Below are positions 33,714 through 42,340 of a stretch of DNA of 64,000 nt, piece by piece. Position 1 is the stretch's first letter; each line of letters opens with the position of its first letter. The stretch lies in contig JACJYK010000001.1 in the NCBI GenBank assembly GCA_020636135.1, forward strand, positions 668,501-732,500, in the 5' to 3' direction. The notes beneath the pieces were generated by a model that did no database searches, was not told the origin of the DNA, and saw only the letters and a list, made by a program, of their open reading frames with translations. The position numbers were made by a program, and so were the translations under genes. The DNA comes from Lewinellaceae bacterium (GTDB lineage: Bacteria; Bacteroidota; Bacteroidia; Chitinophagales; Saprospiraceae).

Positions 33714-36581
33714 ATGGGTCATCATAAAGCATCCGTAATCGAACGTATCGCCGAGAAAATCGGCTTGATACCTGATTTGCACCAGGAAGAAGAGGCACCT
33801 GTAAACCGGCTCACCGAACCGGGTGACCTGACCAAGTTTCCCCCGCCCGATCAGTGGGATGACTGGGTGGAATACGAAGCCACCTCCTGGCCAAAAAAGG
33901 AAAAGAAACACTATGCCATCGTGCCCACCACGTGCTTCAACTGTGAGAGCGCGTGCGGGTTGACTGCATACATAGACAAGGAGAAAGGAGAGATCCGCAA
34001 ACTGGAGGGCAACCCGTACCATCCGGGCAGCCGCGGCCGTAACTGTGCCAAAGGTCCTGCTACCATCAACCAGATCACCGATCCTGACCGCATCCTCTAT
34101 CCGATGAAAAGAACCGGAGCCCGGGGTGAAGGGAAATGGGAACGCGTGACCTGGGATGCCGCTTTGGATGATATCGCAGCCCGCATCCGGAAAGCGATCC
34201 AGGAAAAACGCAACAACGAAGTCGTCTATCACGTAGGTCGTCCCGGCCATGAAGGTTATATGGATCGCATTCTGAAATCCTGGGGGGTAGATGGCCACAA
34301 CAGTCACACCAACATCTGTTCTTCCGGAGCACGTTTTGGTTACAACATCTGGTATGGCTATGACCGCCCTTCACCAGACCACTCGGAAGCGAAATTCATC
34401 CTGTTGATCTCGGCACACCTTGAAAGTGGACACTATTTTAATCCCCATGCCCAGCGGATCATTGAGGGTAAGATGAAGGGGGCCAAGCTGGCAACTATGG
34501 ATCCCCGCCTTTCCAATACGGCAAGTATGAGCGATTACTGGCTTCCTACTTACCCAGGGTCTGAGGCCGCGGTACTTCTTGCAATGGCAAAAGTCATTTT
34601 GGATGAAGGCCTCTACAACCGCCCGTTTTTGGAGAATTGGACGAACTGGCAGGAGTTTCTGGAAAATATGCATCCGGACACACCGGTTACCTTTGAAAAT
34701 TACATTCTGAAAATGCGTGAAGCCTATGCGGAATTCACGCCTGAATATGCCGCTAAAGAAAGTGGTGCCAATCCTGAAATGATCGTCGAGGTGGCCCGTC
34801 AGATCGGCGCAGCCGGAGAGCGGTTTGCCACACACAACTGGCGCAGCGCCGCGAGTGGTAACCTGGGCGGATGGGCGGTGTCCCGCTGCCTCCATTTCCT
34901 GGTGGTCCTGATGGGAGCCGTCGGTGCCAAAGGAGGCACTTCACCGAACAGCTGGAATAAATTTAAACCGACATTTTTCGATAACCCTCCCGGACCCAAG
35001 TTCTGGAATGAACTGCATTTCCCGGATGAATATCCATTGGCCTTCTTTGAGATGAGCTTTTTGCTCCCGCACTTCCTTAAGGAAAAACGCGCACGGATGG
35101 AAGTGTACTTCACACGGGTATTTAATCCGGTATGGACCTATCCGGACGGATTTTCCTGGATAGAGGCGCTGTCGGATGAATCGATGGTCGGACTGCACTG
35201 TGCGCTTACCCCCACCTGGAATGAAACCGCCTTCTTTGCCGATTACGTCCTGCCTATGGGGCATTCGGCGGAAAGGCATGATATCAACAGTTATGCAACA
35301 CATTCCGGAACCTGGATCGCATTCCGGCAACCGGTATTACGGGAGTTTGCCCGCAAACAAGGCAAAGAATTTACATTCACCTACGAAGTAAATCCGGGCG
35401 AAGTCTGGGAAGAGGACGAATTCTGGATTGAATTGAGCTGGCGGATCGACCCGGACGGTGAACTGGGAATCCGGAAGCATTTTATCAGCCCTTACCGGCC
35501 TGGTGAAAAGATTAACATCGATGAATACTATCAGTACATCTTCGAGCATACCAAGGGATTGCCGGAAGCTTCAGCCAAAGAAGGCCTGACTCCGCTCGAA
35601 TACATGCGGAAATACGGCGCCTTTGAAGTCGAAAAACATGGTTACAAGAAGCACGAAAAGCTACTGAGTGAGGCGGATCTCAAGGGAAGTTCCGTGGATC
35701 CGAAGACCCAGATCATCAGCAAGGATGGTAAGGATATCGGTATCATGGTGAATGGAGTTGCCCATGTCGGCTTCCCGACACCATCGCGGAGGAATGAGTT
35801 TTATTCCCAGACGATGGTAGACTGGAAATGGCCTGAATATGCGATACCAGCCTATGTTAAAAGTCATATCCATCCGGAGAGCCTGAAGAAGGAGGAGGGT
35901 GAGTATGTCCTCGTACCTACTTTCCGCCTGCCCACCTTGATCCACTCCCGCAGTGGCAATGCCAAATGGCTGGCAGAGATCTCCAATCGCAATCCGATCT
36001 GGATGCATCCGCAGGTCGCCAACCGATTCGGTTTCAAAACCGGAGACCTGGTGAAAGTGAATACCGACATCGGCTACTTCATCGATAAAGTGTGGGTCAC
36101 GGAAGGTATGGCGCCGGATGTGGTGGCTTGTTCACATCACCTGGGCCGCTGGCGCCGTCCCCAGGATAAAGTCGGCAATCGCTGGGCTACCAATACCGTT
36201 CAGATCAACAACGATGGAAAAGGAGGCTGGAAGATGTCAACCATTACCGGCATCCGGCCCTTTGAAAGTTCAGATAAAGACAGTAAGCGCATATTCTGGA
36301 GTGACGGAGGTGTCCATCAAAACATCACCCATGCCGTCCATCCCGATCCGATCTCAGGAATGCACTGCTGGCATCAGCGCGTGCGTATCGAGGTGCCTCA
36401 GCCTAACGACAAGTATGGTGACATCTTTGTGGATACCAAACGATCCTTTGAGAACTACCGCGAGTGGCTGAATATGACCCGTCCGGCCCCCGGCCCGGAT
36501 GGCTTGCGCCGGCCCTTGTGGTTCAATCGTCCACTGAGACCTCAGACGGAATTGTATTATCTCAATAAAAAGGAAGAATAG
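33714..36581 (+). CDS. soeA: Molybdopterin oxidoreductase, SoeA-like cytoplasmic sulfite dehydrogenase candidate
   Basis: A 955-residue catalytic subunit of the DMSO-reductase superfamily. CFNCESACG (about residues 76-84) with NCAKG near residue 110 bind a [4Fe-4S] cluster; MDPRLSNTASMSDYWLPTYPGS is typical of the molybdopterin-binding core; Cys202 in HTNICSSGARFGY is the likely molybdenum ligand; a C-terminal molydopterin-dinucleotide domain begins near residue 715 (YVLVPTFRLPTLIHSRSGN). There is no twin-arginine signal, which favours the cytoplasmic enzyme SoeA over the periplasmic Psr, Phs or Ttr enzymes. Partner subunits are in the gene just before. The neighbouring persulfide dioxygenases make sulfite, which fits oxidation of sulfite to sulfate. 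Polysulfide or thiosulfate reduction cannot be excluded from sequence alone. Confidence 0.85.
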   Translation: MGHHKASVIERIAEKIGLIPDLHQEEEAPVNRLTEPGDLTKFPPPDQWDDWVEYEATSWPKKEKKHYAIVPTTCFNCESACGLTAYIDKEKGEIRKLEGNPYHPGSRGRNCAKGPATINQITDPDRILYPMKRTGARGEGKWERVTWDAALDDIAARIRKAIQEKRNNEVVYHVGRPGHEGYMDRILKSWGVDGHNSHTNICSSGARFGYNIWYGYDRPSPDHSEAKFILLISAHLESGHYFNPHAQRIIEGKMKGAKLATMDPRLSNTASMSDYWLPTYPGSEAAVLLAMAKVILDEGLYNRPFLENWTNWQEFLENMHPDTPVTFENYILKMREAYAEFTPEYAAKESGANPEMIVEVARQIGAAGERFATHNWRSAASGNLGGWAVSRCLHFLVVLMGAVGAKGGTSPNSWNKFKPTFFDNPPGPKFWNELHFPDEYPLAFFEMSFLLPHFLKEKRARMEVYFTRVFNPVWTYPDGFSWIEALSDESMVGLHCALTPTWNETAFFADYVLPMGHSAERHDINSYATHSGTWIAFRQPVLREFARKQGKEFTFTYEVNPGEVWEEDEFWIELSWRIDPDGELGIRKHFISPYRPGEKINIDEYYQYIFEHTKGLPEASAKEGLTPLEYMRKYGAFEVEKHGYKKHEKLLSEADLKGSSVDPKTQIISKDGKDIGIMVNGVAHVGFPTPSRRNEFYSQTMVDWKWPEYAIPAYVKSHIHPESLKKEEGEYVLVPTFRLPTLIHSRSGNAKWLAEISNRNPIWMHPQVANRFGFKTGDLVKVNTDIGYFIDKVWVTEGMAPDVVACSHHLGRWRRPQDKVGNRWATNTVQINNDGKGGWKMSTITGIRPFESSDKDSKRIFWSDGGVHQNITHAVHPDPISGMHCWHQRVRIEVPQPNDKYGDIFVDTKRSFENYREWLNMTRPAPGPDGLRRPLWFNRPLRPQTELYYLNKKEE

Positions 36582-36659
36582 CGCAATCTTGTTTGTTGGC
36601 ACTGAAAAAGCAGGTCCGGTCTCGTCGGTTGCCCTATTGATTTGGTATCTTTCCGATTC

Positions 36660-38417
36660 ATGGCATTGAAGAAGTGGTTACCGGTTCTGGAGTGGTTGCC
36701 TCAATACCAAAAAGGTTGGTTCAGGCATGACCTGGTTGCCGGCCTCACCGTAGGGGTGATGCTGGTGCCACAAGGGATGGCCTATGCCCTGCTGGCAGGA
36801 ATGCCACCGATTTACGGACTGTACGCCAGTCTGATCCCGTTATTGTTATACGCCCTGTTTGGTACTTCCAGGCAGATATCCATCGGCCCGGTAGCGGTGG
36901 ATGCTTTTTTGGTTCTGGCAGGTATTAGCGTTCTGGCCGAACCCCAGACACCGGATTACATCTCCCTGGTCATATTGACCGGCTTAGCGGTAGGCGTATT
37001 ACAATTGATCTTGAGTCTGTTGCGGCTTGGGTTTCTCGTGAACTTTTTATCGCATCCTGTGGTATCCGGCTTTACATCGGCAGCGGCAGTGATCATAGCA
37101 GTAAGTCAATTGAAATACCTGCTGGGGATCAAAATACCACGCTTTGACCATGTTTACCAGACCTTCTATTATGCGGCGACACATTTGACAGAAACACATT
37201 GGATCACTCTGATCATGAGCTTCGCGGGAATAGCGCTGATCCTTTTGCTGAAAAGATTAAACAAGAACATACCAGGCGCATTGATCGCGGTTATCCTGGG
37301 CATTTTGATCACCTGGATCCTGCGATTGGATCAGCACGGGCTGGATACGGTGGGGGTGGTGCCGCAGGGATTGCCGCGGTTTGAAATGCCGTATATCACC
37401 TGGCAACGGCTGGTACAAATCTTTCCGACGGTGCTGGCGGTTTCCATCATTGGTATAGTTGAGTCGGTCGGGATTGCCAAGAGTCTGGAATCCAAACACC
37501 GCAGTTATGTGGTAATACCGAATCAGGAACTCCTGGCGCTGGGAGTCTCCAAGATCGGCGGCGCCTTTTTTCAGTCACTGGTCACCTCGGGAAGTTTCAC
37601 CCGCTCGGCGGTTAACAACGATAGCGGCGCTAAAACGCAATTATCGTCCGTGATCACCATGGTGGTCATCGTGTTTACCCTGATCTTTATGACCGGGCTT
37701 TTCTATTATCTTCCAAATGCTATCCTTGCAGCTATTATCATGCTCGCAACCAAGAGCCTTTTTGATTATCAGGGAGCGATCCGGTTGTGGCATGTTCACC
37801 GGCATGACTTTTACATGTTGATCCTGACCTTCCTGGTCACCCTGATCTTTGGGATAGAAGAAGGGGTCCTTGCGGGGGTGTTGCTTTCCATAGCCATGGT
37901 CATTTACCGCAGTTCACTTCCGCATATGGCCATCCTGGGACGGTTGCCTGAATCCACCCATTACCGGAATGTAACCCGGTTTCCGGAAGCCATGCAGGAG
38001 GGTGGGGTGGTGATCATCCGATTTGACGCACCTTTGTATTTTGGAAACTCAACGTATTTTAAAGATACCATCCGTCAGATCATTCTGCAGCAAAAAGAGC
38101 CGGTCAGAGCGATGGTGCTCGACGCCAGCAGCATCAGCGACCTGGATACCAGCGGGCTCGAGGCTTTGGAGTCGGTGATCAATCAGATGCATGCGAATCA
38201 GGTCGACTTTATGCTGACGGGAGTGATAGGCCCGGTAAGGGATATTCTTTACAAGGCAGGCTTGCCAGAGATTATTGGTAAAGACAATGTTTTCCTTAAT
38301 GTTCAGCAAGCCATGGATGATTATAACAACCGGCGAGATGAACGATCGGCACGTCTTCAGGCCAAAGCACTGCAGACCAATGTCCGCGAGAAGAAAGAAG
38401 ATCCTTCCAAGCCCTAA
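36660..38417 (+). CDS. SulP-family anion transporter with STAS domain, copy 1
   Basis: A 585-residue inner-membrane protein. The start at 36660 is preferred to an upstream TTG. LVAGLTVGVMLVPQGMAYALLAGMPPIYGLY is split across the SulP signature region at residues 25-55; about 10-12 membrane segments follow to residue 410. Residues 440-560 are a STAS domain (VIIRFDAPLYFG, LDASSISDLDTSGLEAL). SulP proteins carry sulfate, bicarbonate or other anions, often with Na+ or H+. Beside the sulfite oxidation genes the most likely cargo is sulfate. It lies 78 bases after soeA on the same strand and is a paralogue of the second copy at 42341. Confidence 0.92.
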   Translation: MALKKWLPVLEWLPQYQKGWFRHDLVAGLTVGVMLVPQGMAYALLAGMPPIYGLYASLIPLLLYALFGTSRQISIGPVAVDAFLVLAGISVLAEPQTPDYISLVILTGLAVGVLQLILSLLRLGFLVNFLSHPVVSGFTSAAAVIIAVSQLKYLLGIKIPRFDHVYQTFYYAATHLTETHWITLIMSFAGIALILLLKRLNKNIPGALIAVILGILITWILRLDQHGLDTVGVVPQGLPRFEMPYITWQRLVQIFPTVLAVSIIGIVESVGIAKSLESKHRSYVVIPNQELLALGVSKIGGAFFQSLVTSGSFTRSAVNNDSGAKTQLSSVITMVVIVFTLIFMTGLFYYLPNAILAAIIMLATKSLFDYQGAIRLWHVHRHDFYMLILTFLVTLIFGIEEGVLAGVLLSIAMVIYRSSLPHMAILGRLPESTHYRNVTRFPEAMQEGGVVIIRFDAPLYFGNSTYFKDTIRQIILQQKEPVRAMVLDASSISDLDTSGLEALESVINQMHANQVDFMLTGVIGPVRDILYKAGLPEIIGKDNVFLNVQQAMDDYNNRRDERSARLQAKALQTNVREKKEDPSKP

Positions 38418-38481
38418 CCAACTATTTCCTCCATCGTTCTGAGATATGTTGTAACTTTATTTTTCAAGCCCTTACTGCTGC

Positions 38482-38880
38482 ATGGAGGATAAATCATGTA
38501 AGACGTCTCGCTGGCGCTTCCTCAAAGCTCAACTGAATAACTTATTGCCGGAAGAATTCTGGCAGGCTATTTTGGATTCTTCGTCTTCGATCATCATCGA
38601 TGTGCGCACTCCTGCGGAATTCGCCGCTGGTCATTTACCGGATGCCATCAACATCAATTATTTCGGTGAATCCTTCTGGAAAGATATTACCGCATTACCT
38701 GAAGAGGCTGAATATTTCATTTACTGCCGAAGTGGCAGGCGCAGCATCCGGACCGCTACCTTAATGCGAAATGGCGGCTTTGATAATCGCCGGGTGTTCA
38801 ACATGGAAGGAGGCTGGAATGAATGGAAATCCAGAAAACTTCCGGTCACTGCTGTCGAAAACCACCTGCCCTCTTCCTGA
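38482..38880 (+). CDS. Single-domain rhodanese sulfurtransferase
   Basis: A 132-residue cytoplasmic rhodanese. IIIDVRTPAEFAAGHLPDAININ and the active-site loop YCRSGRRSIRTA with Cys82 are intact, and GGWNEWK ends the domain. The N-terminal 25 residues are polar with no signal peptide. It would carry persulfide sulfur between the dioxygenases, thiosulfate and acceptor thiols. It follows the SulP gene by 65 bases. Confidence 0.9.
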   Translation: MEDKSCKTSRWRFLKAQLNNLLPEEFWQAILDSSSSIIIDVRTPAEFAAGHLPDAININYFGESFWKDITALPEEAEYFIYCRSGRRSIRTATLMRNGGFDNRRVFNMEGGWNEWKSRKLPVTAVENHLPSS

Positions 38881-39010
38881 GAGGGGTGACACTCTGCCTG
38901 CTCCTGACAGGTTTATCTTTTACGTACCATCTGCGAACGGTTTCGTATATCTATTGTTAGGTTTCCGAGGATAATTTTTTATTTAAACCATTGTAAATCA
39001 TTGATCGTAT

Positions 39011-39490
39011 ATGAAAACCATTCAGATAAACCGGATTGGTCTGGACGAAGAAAAAGCGGAAGCCCTGGCCAAAGGATTAAATGAATTATTGGCAAATTAT
39101 CAGGTGTTATATCTGAACACACGTGGATACCATTGGAATATAAAGGGTGAAAAATTCTTTGAACTGCACCTTAAGTTCGAAGAGCTTTATACCGACTTAC
39201 TGGTCAAGGTGGATGAGATCGCCGAACGAGTCCTGACTTTGGGAGAAACTCCGGATCATACCTTTTCCGATTACCTTGAGAAATCGGATGTGGCAGTCCA
39301 TCAGGATGTCACCGAAGGCCGCAAAGCCATTGCCCAGATCCTGGATGCATTTAAGATCATCATTGGGAAACAGCGGGTTTTGCTGTCCGATTCCGCCGAT
39401 GCGGAAGATGAAGGAACCAATGCACTAATGAGCGACTACATCCGCGAGCAGGAGAAGCTGGTATGGATGTATGCGGCATACCTGGGCTGA
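39011..39490 (+). CDS. dps: Dps-family ferritin-like DNA-protection protein
   Basis: A 159-residue four-helix protein of the Dps family. The family signature is clear: NTRGYHWNIKGEKFFELHLKFEELY near residues 38-62, then VDEIAERVLTLG, which give the His, Asp and Glu ligands of the inter-subunit ferroxidase site. Dps oxidises iron with hydrogen peroxide and stores it, so it protects DNA from oxidative damage. Its place inside a sulfur island fits protection of iron-sulfur enzymes, but that is inference. Its upstream region has TATCTTTT at 38914-38921, a possible -7 element. Confidence 0.92.
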   Translation: MKTIQINRIGLDEEKAEALAKGLNELLANYQVLYLNTRGYHWNIKGEKFFELHLKFEELYTDLLVKVDEIAERVLTLGETPDHTFSDYLEKSDVAVHQDVTEGRKAIAQILDAFKIIIGKQRVLLSDSADAEDEGTNALMSDYIREQEKLVWMYAAYLG

Positions 39491-39530
39491 TCGCAGCCAT
39501 TTTTCAATTTTTTGCCTGAATGATTCATTG

Positions 39531-39546
39531 TGTGATGAAAATCACA
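39531..39546. promoter_or_regulatory. Perfect CRP/FNR-type site TGTGATGAAAATCACA
   Basis: TGTGA-N6-TCACA with both arms exact and six-base symmetry. The bases at 39568-39575 read TATATTCA, a poor -7 element 37 bases from the left end. It lies 248 bases before the YeeE/YedE start, so the leader would be long or the target promoter different. Confidence 0.55.
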
Positions 39547-39548
39547 TA

Positions 39549-39585
39549 AGCGACGTAGTTTATTATTTATATTCAATACGTCGCT
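39549..39585. other. Nine-base inverted repeat with AT-rich centre
   Basis: AGCGACGTA at 39549-39557 and TACGTCGCT at 39577-39585 are exact reverse complements separated by 19 AT-rich bases. No T run follows. Could be a binding site that straddles the promoter or an RNA hairpin. Confidence 0.5.
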
Positions 39586-39793
39586 GGATAGAGGTCCCGG
39601 GGATCCATTGGAAAGGTTTGTCTTGCCGGAGTAGGTAGAAGCTTTACAGGAAATTGTTTTCAGAGTAACAGTGCTCTCCTGCTACAGTTGCGTCATCTTC
39701 TGACCCTGAATATGTATATCCAGTGTTGCAGACACCCGGTAGGGGTATTTGTATGTGGATAGTTTATTCAGTTATACATTAATCATTCGTCTT

Positions 39794-40351
39794 ATGATTG
39801 AATTCATCAGCCAGCCCTGGCACTGGGCAGTAGGCGGTGTGTGTTTTGCTCTGATCATCTTTCTGATGACTTGGCTGGGTCGCATGTTTGGCATCTCCTC
39901 GATCTTTCGCAACATTTGTACCATGGCCGGCGCAGGTGAGCGTTTTTCTTACTTTAAGGTCAACCTAAAAGAAGAGCGTTGGCGCCTGGTGTTCGTGCTC
40001 GGAATCATTTTGGGCGGTTACATAGCTGCACATTATCTGGCAAGTCCGGCACCGGTTGCCATCTCTCCCAAGACGGTTGCTCACCTTCAGGAGTGGAACA
40101 TCGATGCCAGCGAAGGAGACGGATTTTTACCGGTATCAATTTTCAATTTTTCCAATCCCTTTGGTATCCTTTTGGCGGTTATCGGTGGGTTTTTAGTTGG
40201 TTTTGGCACCCGCTATGCGGATGGCTGTACCTCCGGTCATGCCATGACGGGATTGTCCCACCTACAGGTGCAATCGTTGATCGCCGTGATTGGATTTTTT
40301 ATCGGTGGGTTGATCATGACCTGGTTAATACTTCCCCTGTTGATCGGTTAA
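39794..40351 (+). CDS. YeeE/YedE-type sulfur-compound transporter, first half
   Basis: A 185-residue membrane protein with about five segments. The preferred start is MIEFISQPWHW at 39794; an ATG 15 codons earlier gives a charged, unlikely leader. The conserved GFGTRYADGCTSGHAMTGLS near residue 140 holds the Cys that in this family takes part in thiosulfate handling (compare TsuA and PmpA). The protein is half-sized and makes a pair with the next gene, as in pmpA/pmpB. It would bring thiosulfate or a similar sulfur anion across the inner membrane; the exact substrate is not shown. Confidence 0.88.
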   Translation: MIEFISQPWHWAVGGVCFALIIFLMTWLGRMFGISSIFRNICTMAGAGERFSYFKVNLKEERWRLVFVLGIILGGYIAAHYLASPAPVAISPKTVAHLQEWNIDASEGDGFLPVSIFNFSNPFGILLAVIGGFLVGFGTRYADGCTSGHAMTGLSHLQVQSLIAVIGFFIGGLIMTWLILPLLIG

Positions 40352-40381
40352 TCATTATTTCGCATTTGAAAACAATGAAGC

Positions 40382-40795
40382 ATGAGATTGCTTTCTTTTT
40401 TCCTGGTTGGTATTTTCTTTGGTATCGTCGCTACCAAATCCGAGGTTATATCCTGGTTCCGCATCTATGAGATGTTCCGGTTCGAGAGCTTTCATATGTA
40501 CGGTGTGATCGGTACTGCCGTAGTGGTCGGTGCTATCATAATGGCTTTAATGAAAAAGTTGCCCATAAAGACCATTGATGGGAAACTGGTAACGTACAAA
40601 GTCAAACCCATGCAGGTCAAGCGTTTTCTCTTTGGGGGAACCATTTTTGGGCTGGGCTGGGGATTGATAGGAGCTTGCCCCGGACCGATGTTCACCATGC
40701 TGGGCCATGGCTTTTTGATTTTCGGCGTCGTGATCATCAGTGCGGTACTGGGAGCGTTTGCCTATGGATCCTTGCGGGACCATCTGCCGCATTAG
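40382..40795 (+). CDS. YeeE/YedE-type transporter, second half (DUF6691-like)
   Basis: A 137-residue protein with four membrane segments, starting 30 bases after the first half. Its conserved element is GLGWGLIGACPGPMFTMLGHG near residue 85, with a Cys-Pro-Gly core that mirrors the GCTSGH core of the partner. Together the two would form the pseudo-symmetric YeeE fold. Confidence 0.88.
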   Translation: MRLLSFFLVGIFFGIVATKSEVISWFRIYEMFRFESFHMYGVIGTAVVVGAIIMALMKKLPIKTIDGKLVTYKVKPMQVKRFLFGGTIFGLGWGLIGACPGPMFTMLGHGFLIFGVVIISAVLGAFAYGSLRDHLPH

Positions 40796-40836
40796 GCTGC
40801 TGCAATTCCACCCAAATTCCTGGTCACCATAACTTA

Positions 40837-40881
40837 TGTGATCAAAGTTCCATTGGGAATCTGAAATAACGGAGACCTTTG
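40837..40881 (+). promoter_or_regulatory. Candidate CRP/FNR-dependent promoter of the porin gene
   Basis: TGTGA at 40837-40841 followed after six bases by the decayed half TTCCA (two mismatches to TCACA), and 37 bases from its left end GACCTTTG at 40874-40881, one mismatch from TAnnTTTG. The spacing equals that at 42279, where both elements are better. It lies 58 bases before the porin start. Confidence 0.38.
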
Positions 40882-40939
40882 CGTCCATACAAAGGCGGGT
40901 TATGGTCGGCTGGCTTCCCGCAAGTATCCGGTTTTGCTT

Positions 40940-42256
40940 ATGATGCCAAGTAGTACACGTCAAACCTCCTTCATCGCCCTTACCATTCTGTGGTTTACAT
41001 GGATTCTGCCGGGAGTTACCCTGGCACAAACAACCAGCACCCCGATCAGTTGGGCTGATAAGATCAAATTCAAACCAGTTATCGGAATTCAGATGTGGTC
41101 CATTTACACCACAGGTGAAGAATTGTACGATGCCACGGCCGCCGAGTATCAACCCGTTGAAAATCGCTTTGATGTCATGTTGCGCAGAAGCCGGTTGGGT
41201 TTTAAGATCCAGCCGCTCACCGATTTGCAGATCAGTGTGATTGGGTCCATGGATGTAGTTGGGCGCGATCTGCTCAGTGCCACCCAGGGCGCCAGCAATA
41301 ATGGATCCACACCGGCATTCGGACTTTGGAATGCCATAGCGCAGTGGCGGGTGATACCGCGCAAAGAAGTGCTCTACCTGGCGACCGGCTACCTCACACC
41401 CCAGTTCAGCAGGGAACACATCACCGGAGCCTTGCGTGTGAGCTCCCTCGAGAAATCGTGGTCCCAAAATTATATCCGCAGGCATTTGACCGGTACTGGC
41501 CCTGGCCGTGCCGCCGGTGTGCAGGCTGGAGGTTTATTGCGTAAGGATCAGAGCCCGGTGGCCATGACCTATGATCTTGGAATTTTCAATCCGCTCTTCG
41601 AAGCTTACAGTGGGAACTCTACCGGCAGGCAATCATCTGCTTTGGTGACCGGAAAACTCACCTTTCACCTGGGTGATCCGGAGTCGGCTACCTATTCCCT
41701 CAGCCATCAGGTCAATATGTTTGGTAAACGACGTGGTGTATCCTTAGGTGTCAGTTATGCCTCCCAGGGCAAAACGGATCTTTTTGACCGGAACCGGGCT
41801 GCAGCCGTTGATATGCTTTTTAACTGGGGACCAGTCAACGTCGATGGAGAATGGGCATGGCTTTACCGGGCTGGCAAAGTGACCGCGGCAGGCAGTGAAA
41901 GGGAGGTCCGCTCACAGACGGGATTTCTGCGATTCTCCTATAATGTTTCCGTTTTCGAAACAAAGGTCATCGAACCAGTCTTCATGATCATGGATTTCAC
42001 CGGGGCCATGGATCAGCAGGGACAAGCCGATGCCCAGGTATTAAAATCATTTGCCGGAAAGGACCGGGCCATTGACATTGGAGTGAACTACTATCCGGTG
42101 CAGGAAATCAGGCTTTCCTTGCATTATACCATACAGAATGGCGAAGAAGGAGAAACCGGGCCGGGAGCAACCTTCAACAATTATTTGTTTCAACGGGATG
42201 TCGGGGCTATCCATCGCGGAGATTATCTTGGCCTTGGTGTTGTATTTTCGTACTAG
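40940..42256 (+). CDS. OprO/OprP-like anion-selective porin
   Basis: A 438-residue outer-membrane beta-barrel; signal peptide ends PGVTLAQ. Start at one of two adjacent ATG codons (40940 or 40943); an upstream TTG is less likely. The barrel has alternating strands typical of the phosphate-selective porin O/P family (RFDVMLRRSRLGFKIQPLTD, QAGGLLRKDQSPVAMTYDLG) and ends in GVVFSY with the terminal aromatic recognised by the assembly machinery. Family members carry anions such as phosphate. Set between thiosulfate-type and sulfate-type transporters it more likely serves sulfur anions here. A second SulP gene follows. Confidence 0.8.
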   Translation: MMPSSTRQTSFIALTILWFTWILPGVTLAQTTSTPISWADKIKFKPVIGIQMWSIYTTGEELYDATAAEYQPVENRFDVMLRRSRLGFKIQPLTDLQISVIGSMDVVGRDLLSATQGASNNGSTPAFGLWNAIAQWRVIPRKEVLYLATGYLTPQFSREHITGALRVSSLEKSWSQNYIRRHLTGTGPGRAAGVQAGGLLRKDQSPVAMTYDLGIFNPLFEAYSGNSTGRQSSALVTGKLTFHLGDPESATYSLSHQVNMFGKRRGVSLGVSYASQGKTDLFDRNRAAAVDMLFNWGPVNVDGEWAWLYRAGKVTAAGSEREVRSQTGFLRFSYNVSVFETKVIEPVFMIMDFTGAMDQQGQADAQVLKSFAGKDRAIDIGVNYYPVQEIRLSLHYTIQNGEEGETGPGATFNNYLFQRDVGAIHRGDYLGLGVVFSY

Positions 42257-42278
42257 ACTGCGGGAAGTTACCGGAAGA

Positions 42279-42323
42279 TGTGACCGTCATCACAATACCC
42301 GGTGGCCATTCCCACTAATTTTG
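42279..42323 (+). promoter_or_regulatory. CRP/FNR-type class II promoter of the second sulP gene
   Basis: TGTGA-CCGTCA-TCACA at 42279-42294 has both arms exact. TAATTTTG at 42316-42323 is an exact -7 element. There is no TTG at -33, as expected when an activator bound at about -41.5 replaces it. The leader to the ATG at 42341 would be about 12 bases. Confidence 0.58.
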
Positions 42324-42340
42324 TATTCAGACTTTTACCA

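Larger units (their letters stand above)
39491..39793 (+). other. 303-base regulatory gap before the YeeE/YedE genes
   Basis: No gene is seen. It holds a perfect CRP/FNR-type palindrome at 39531-39546 and a nine-base inverted repeat at 39549-39585, listed separately. The rest is featureless. Confidence 0.5.

Noticed and set aside
33435..34307. Minus-strand open frame of 290 codons
   Set aside because: Opposite to the fused iron-sulfur/membrane gene and to soeA; a shadow frame from biased codon use.
38869..38885. Terminator after the rhodanese gene
   Set aside because: CCCTCT and AGAGGG form a six-base hairpin at the stop codon, but no T run follows.
40547..41485. Minus-strand open frame of 312 codons
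   Set aside because: It is antisense to the YeeE/YedE second half and the porin gene, both well supported; its translation has no domain-like pattern.
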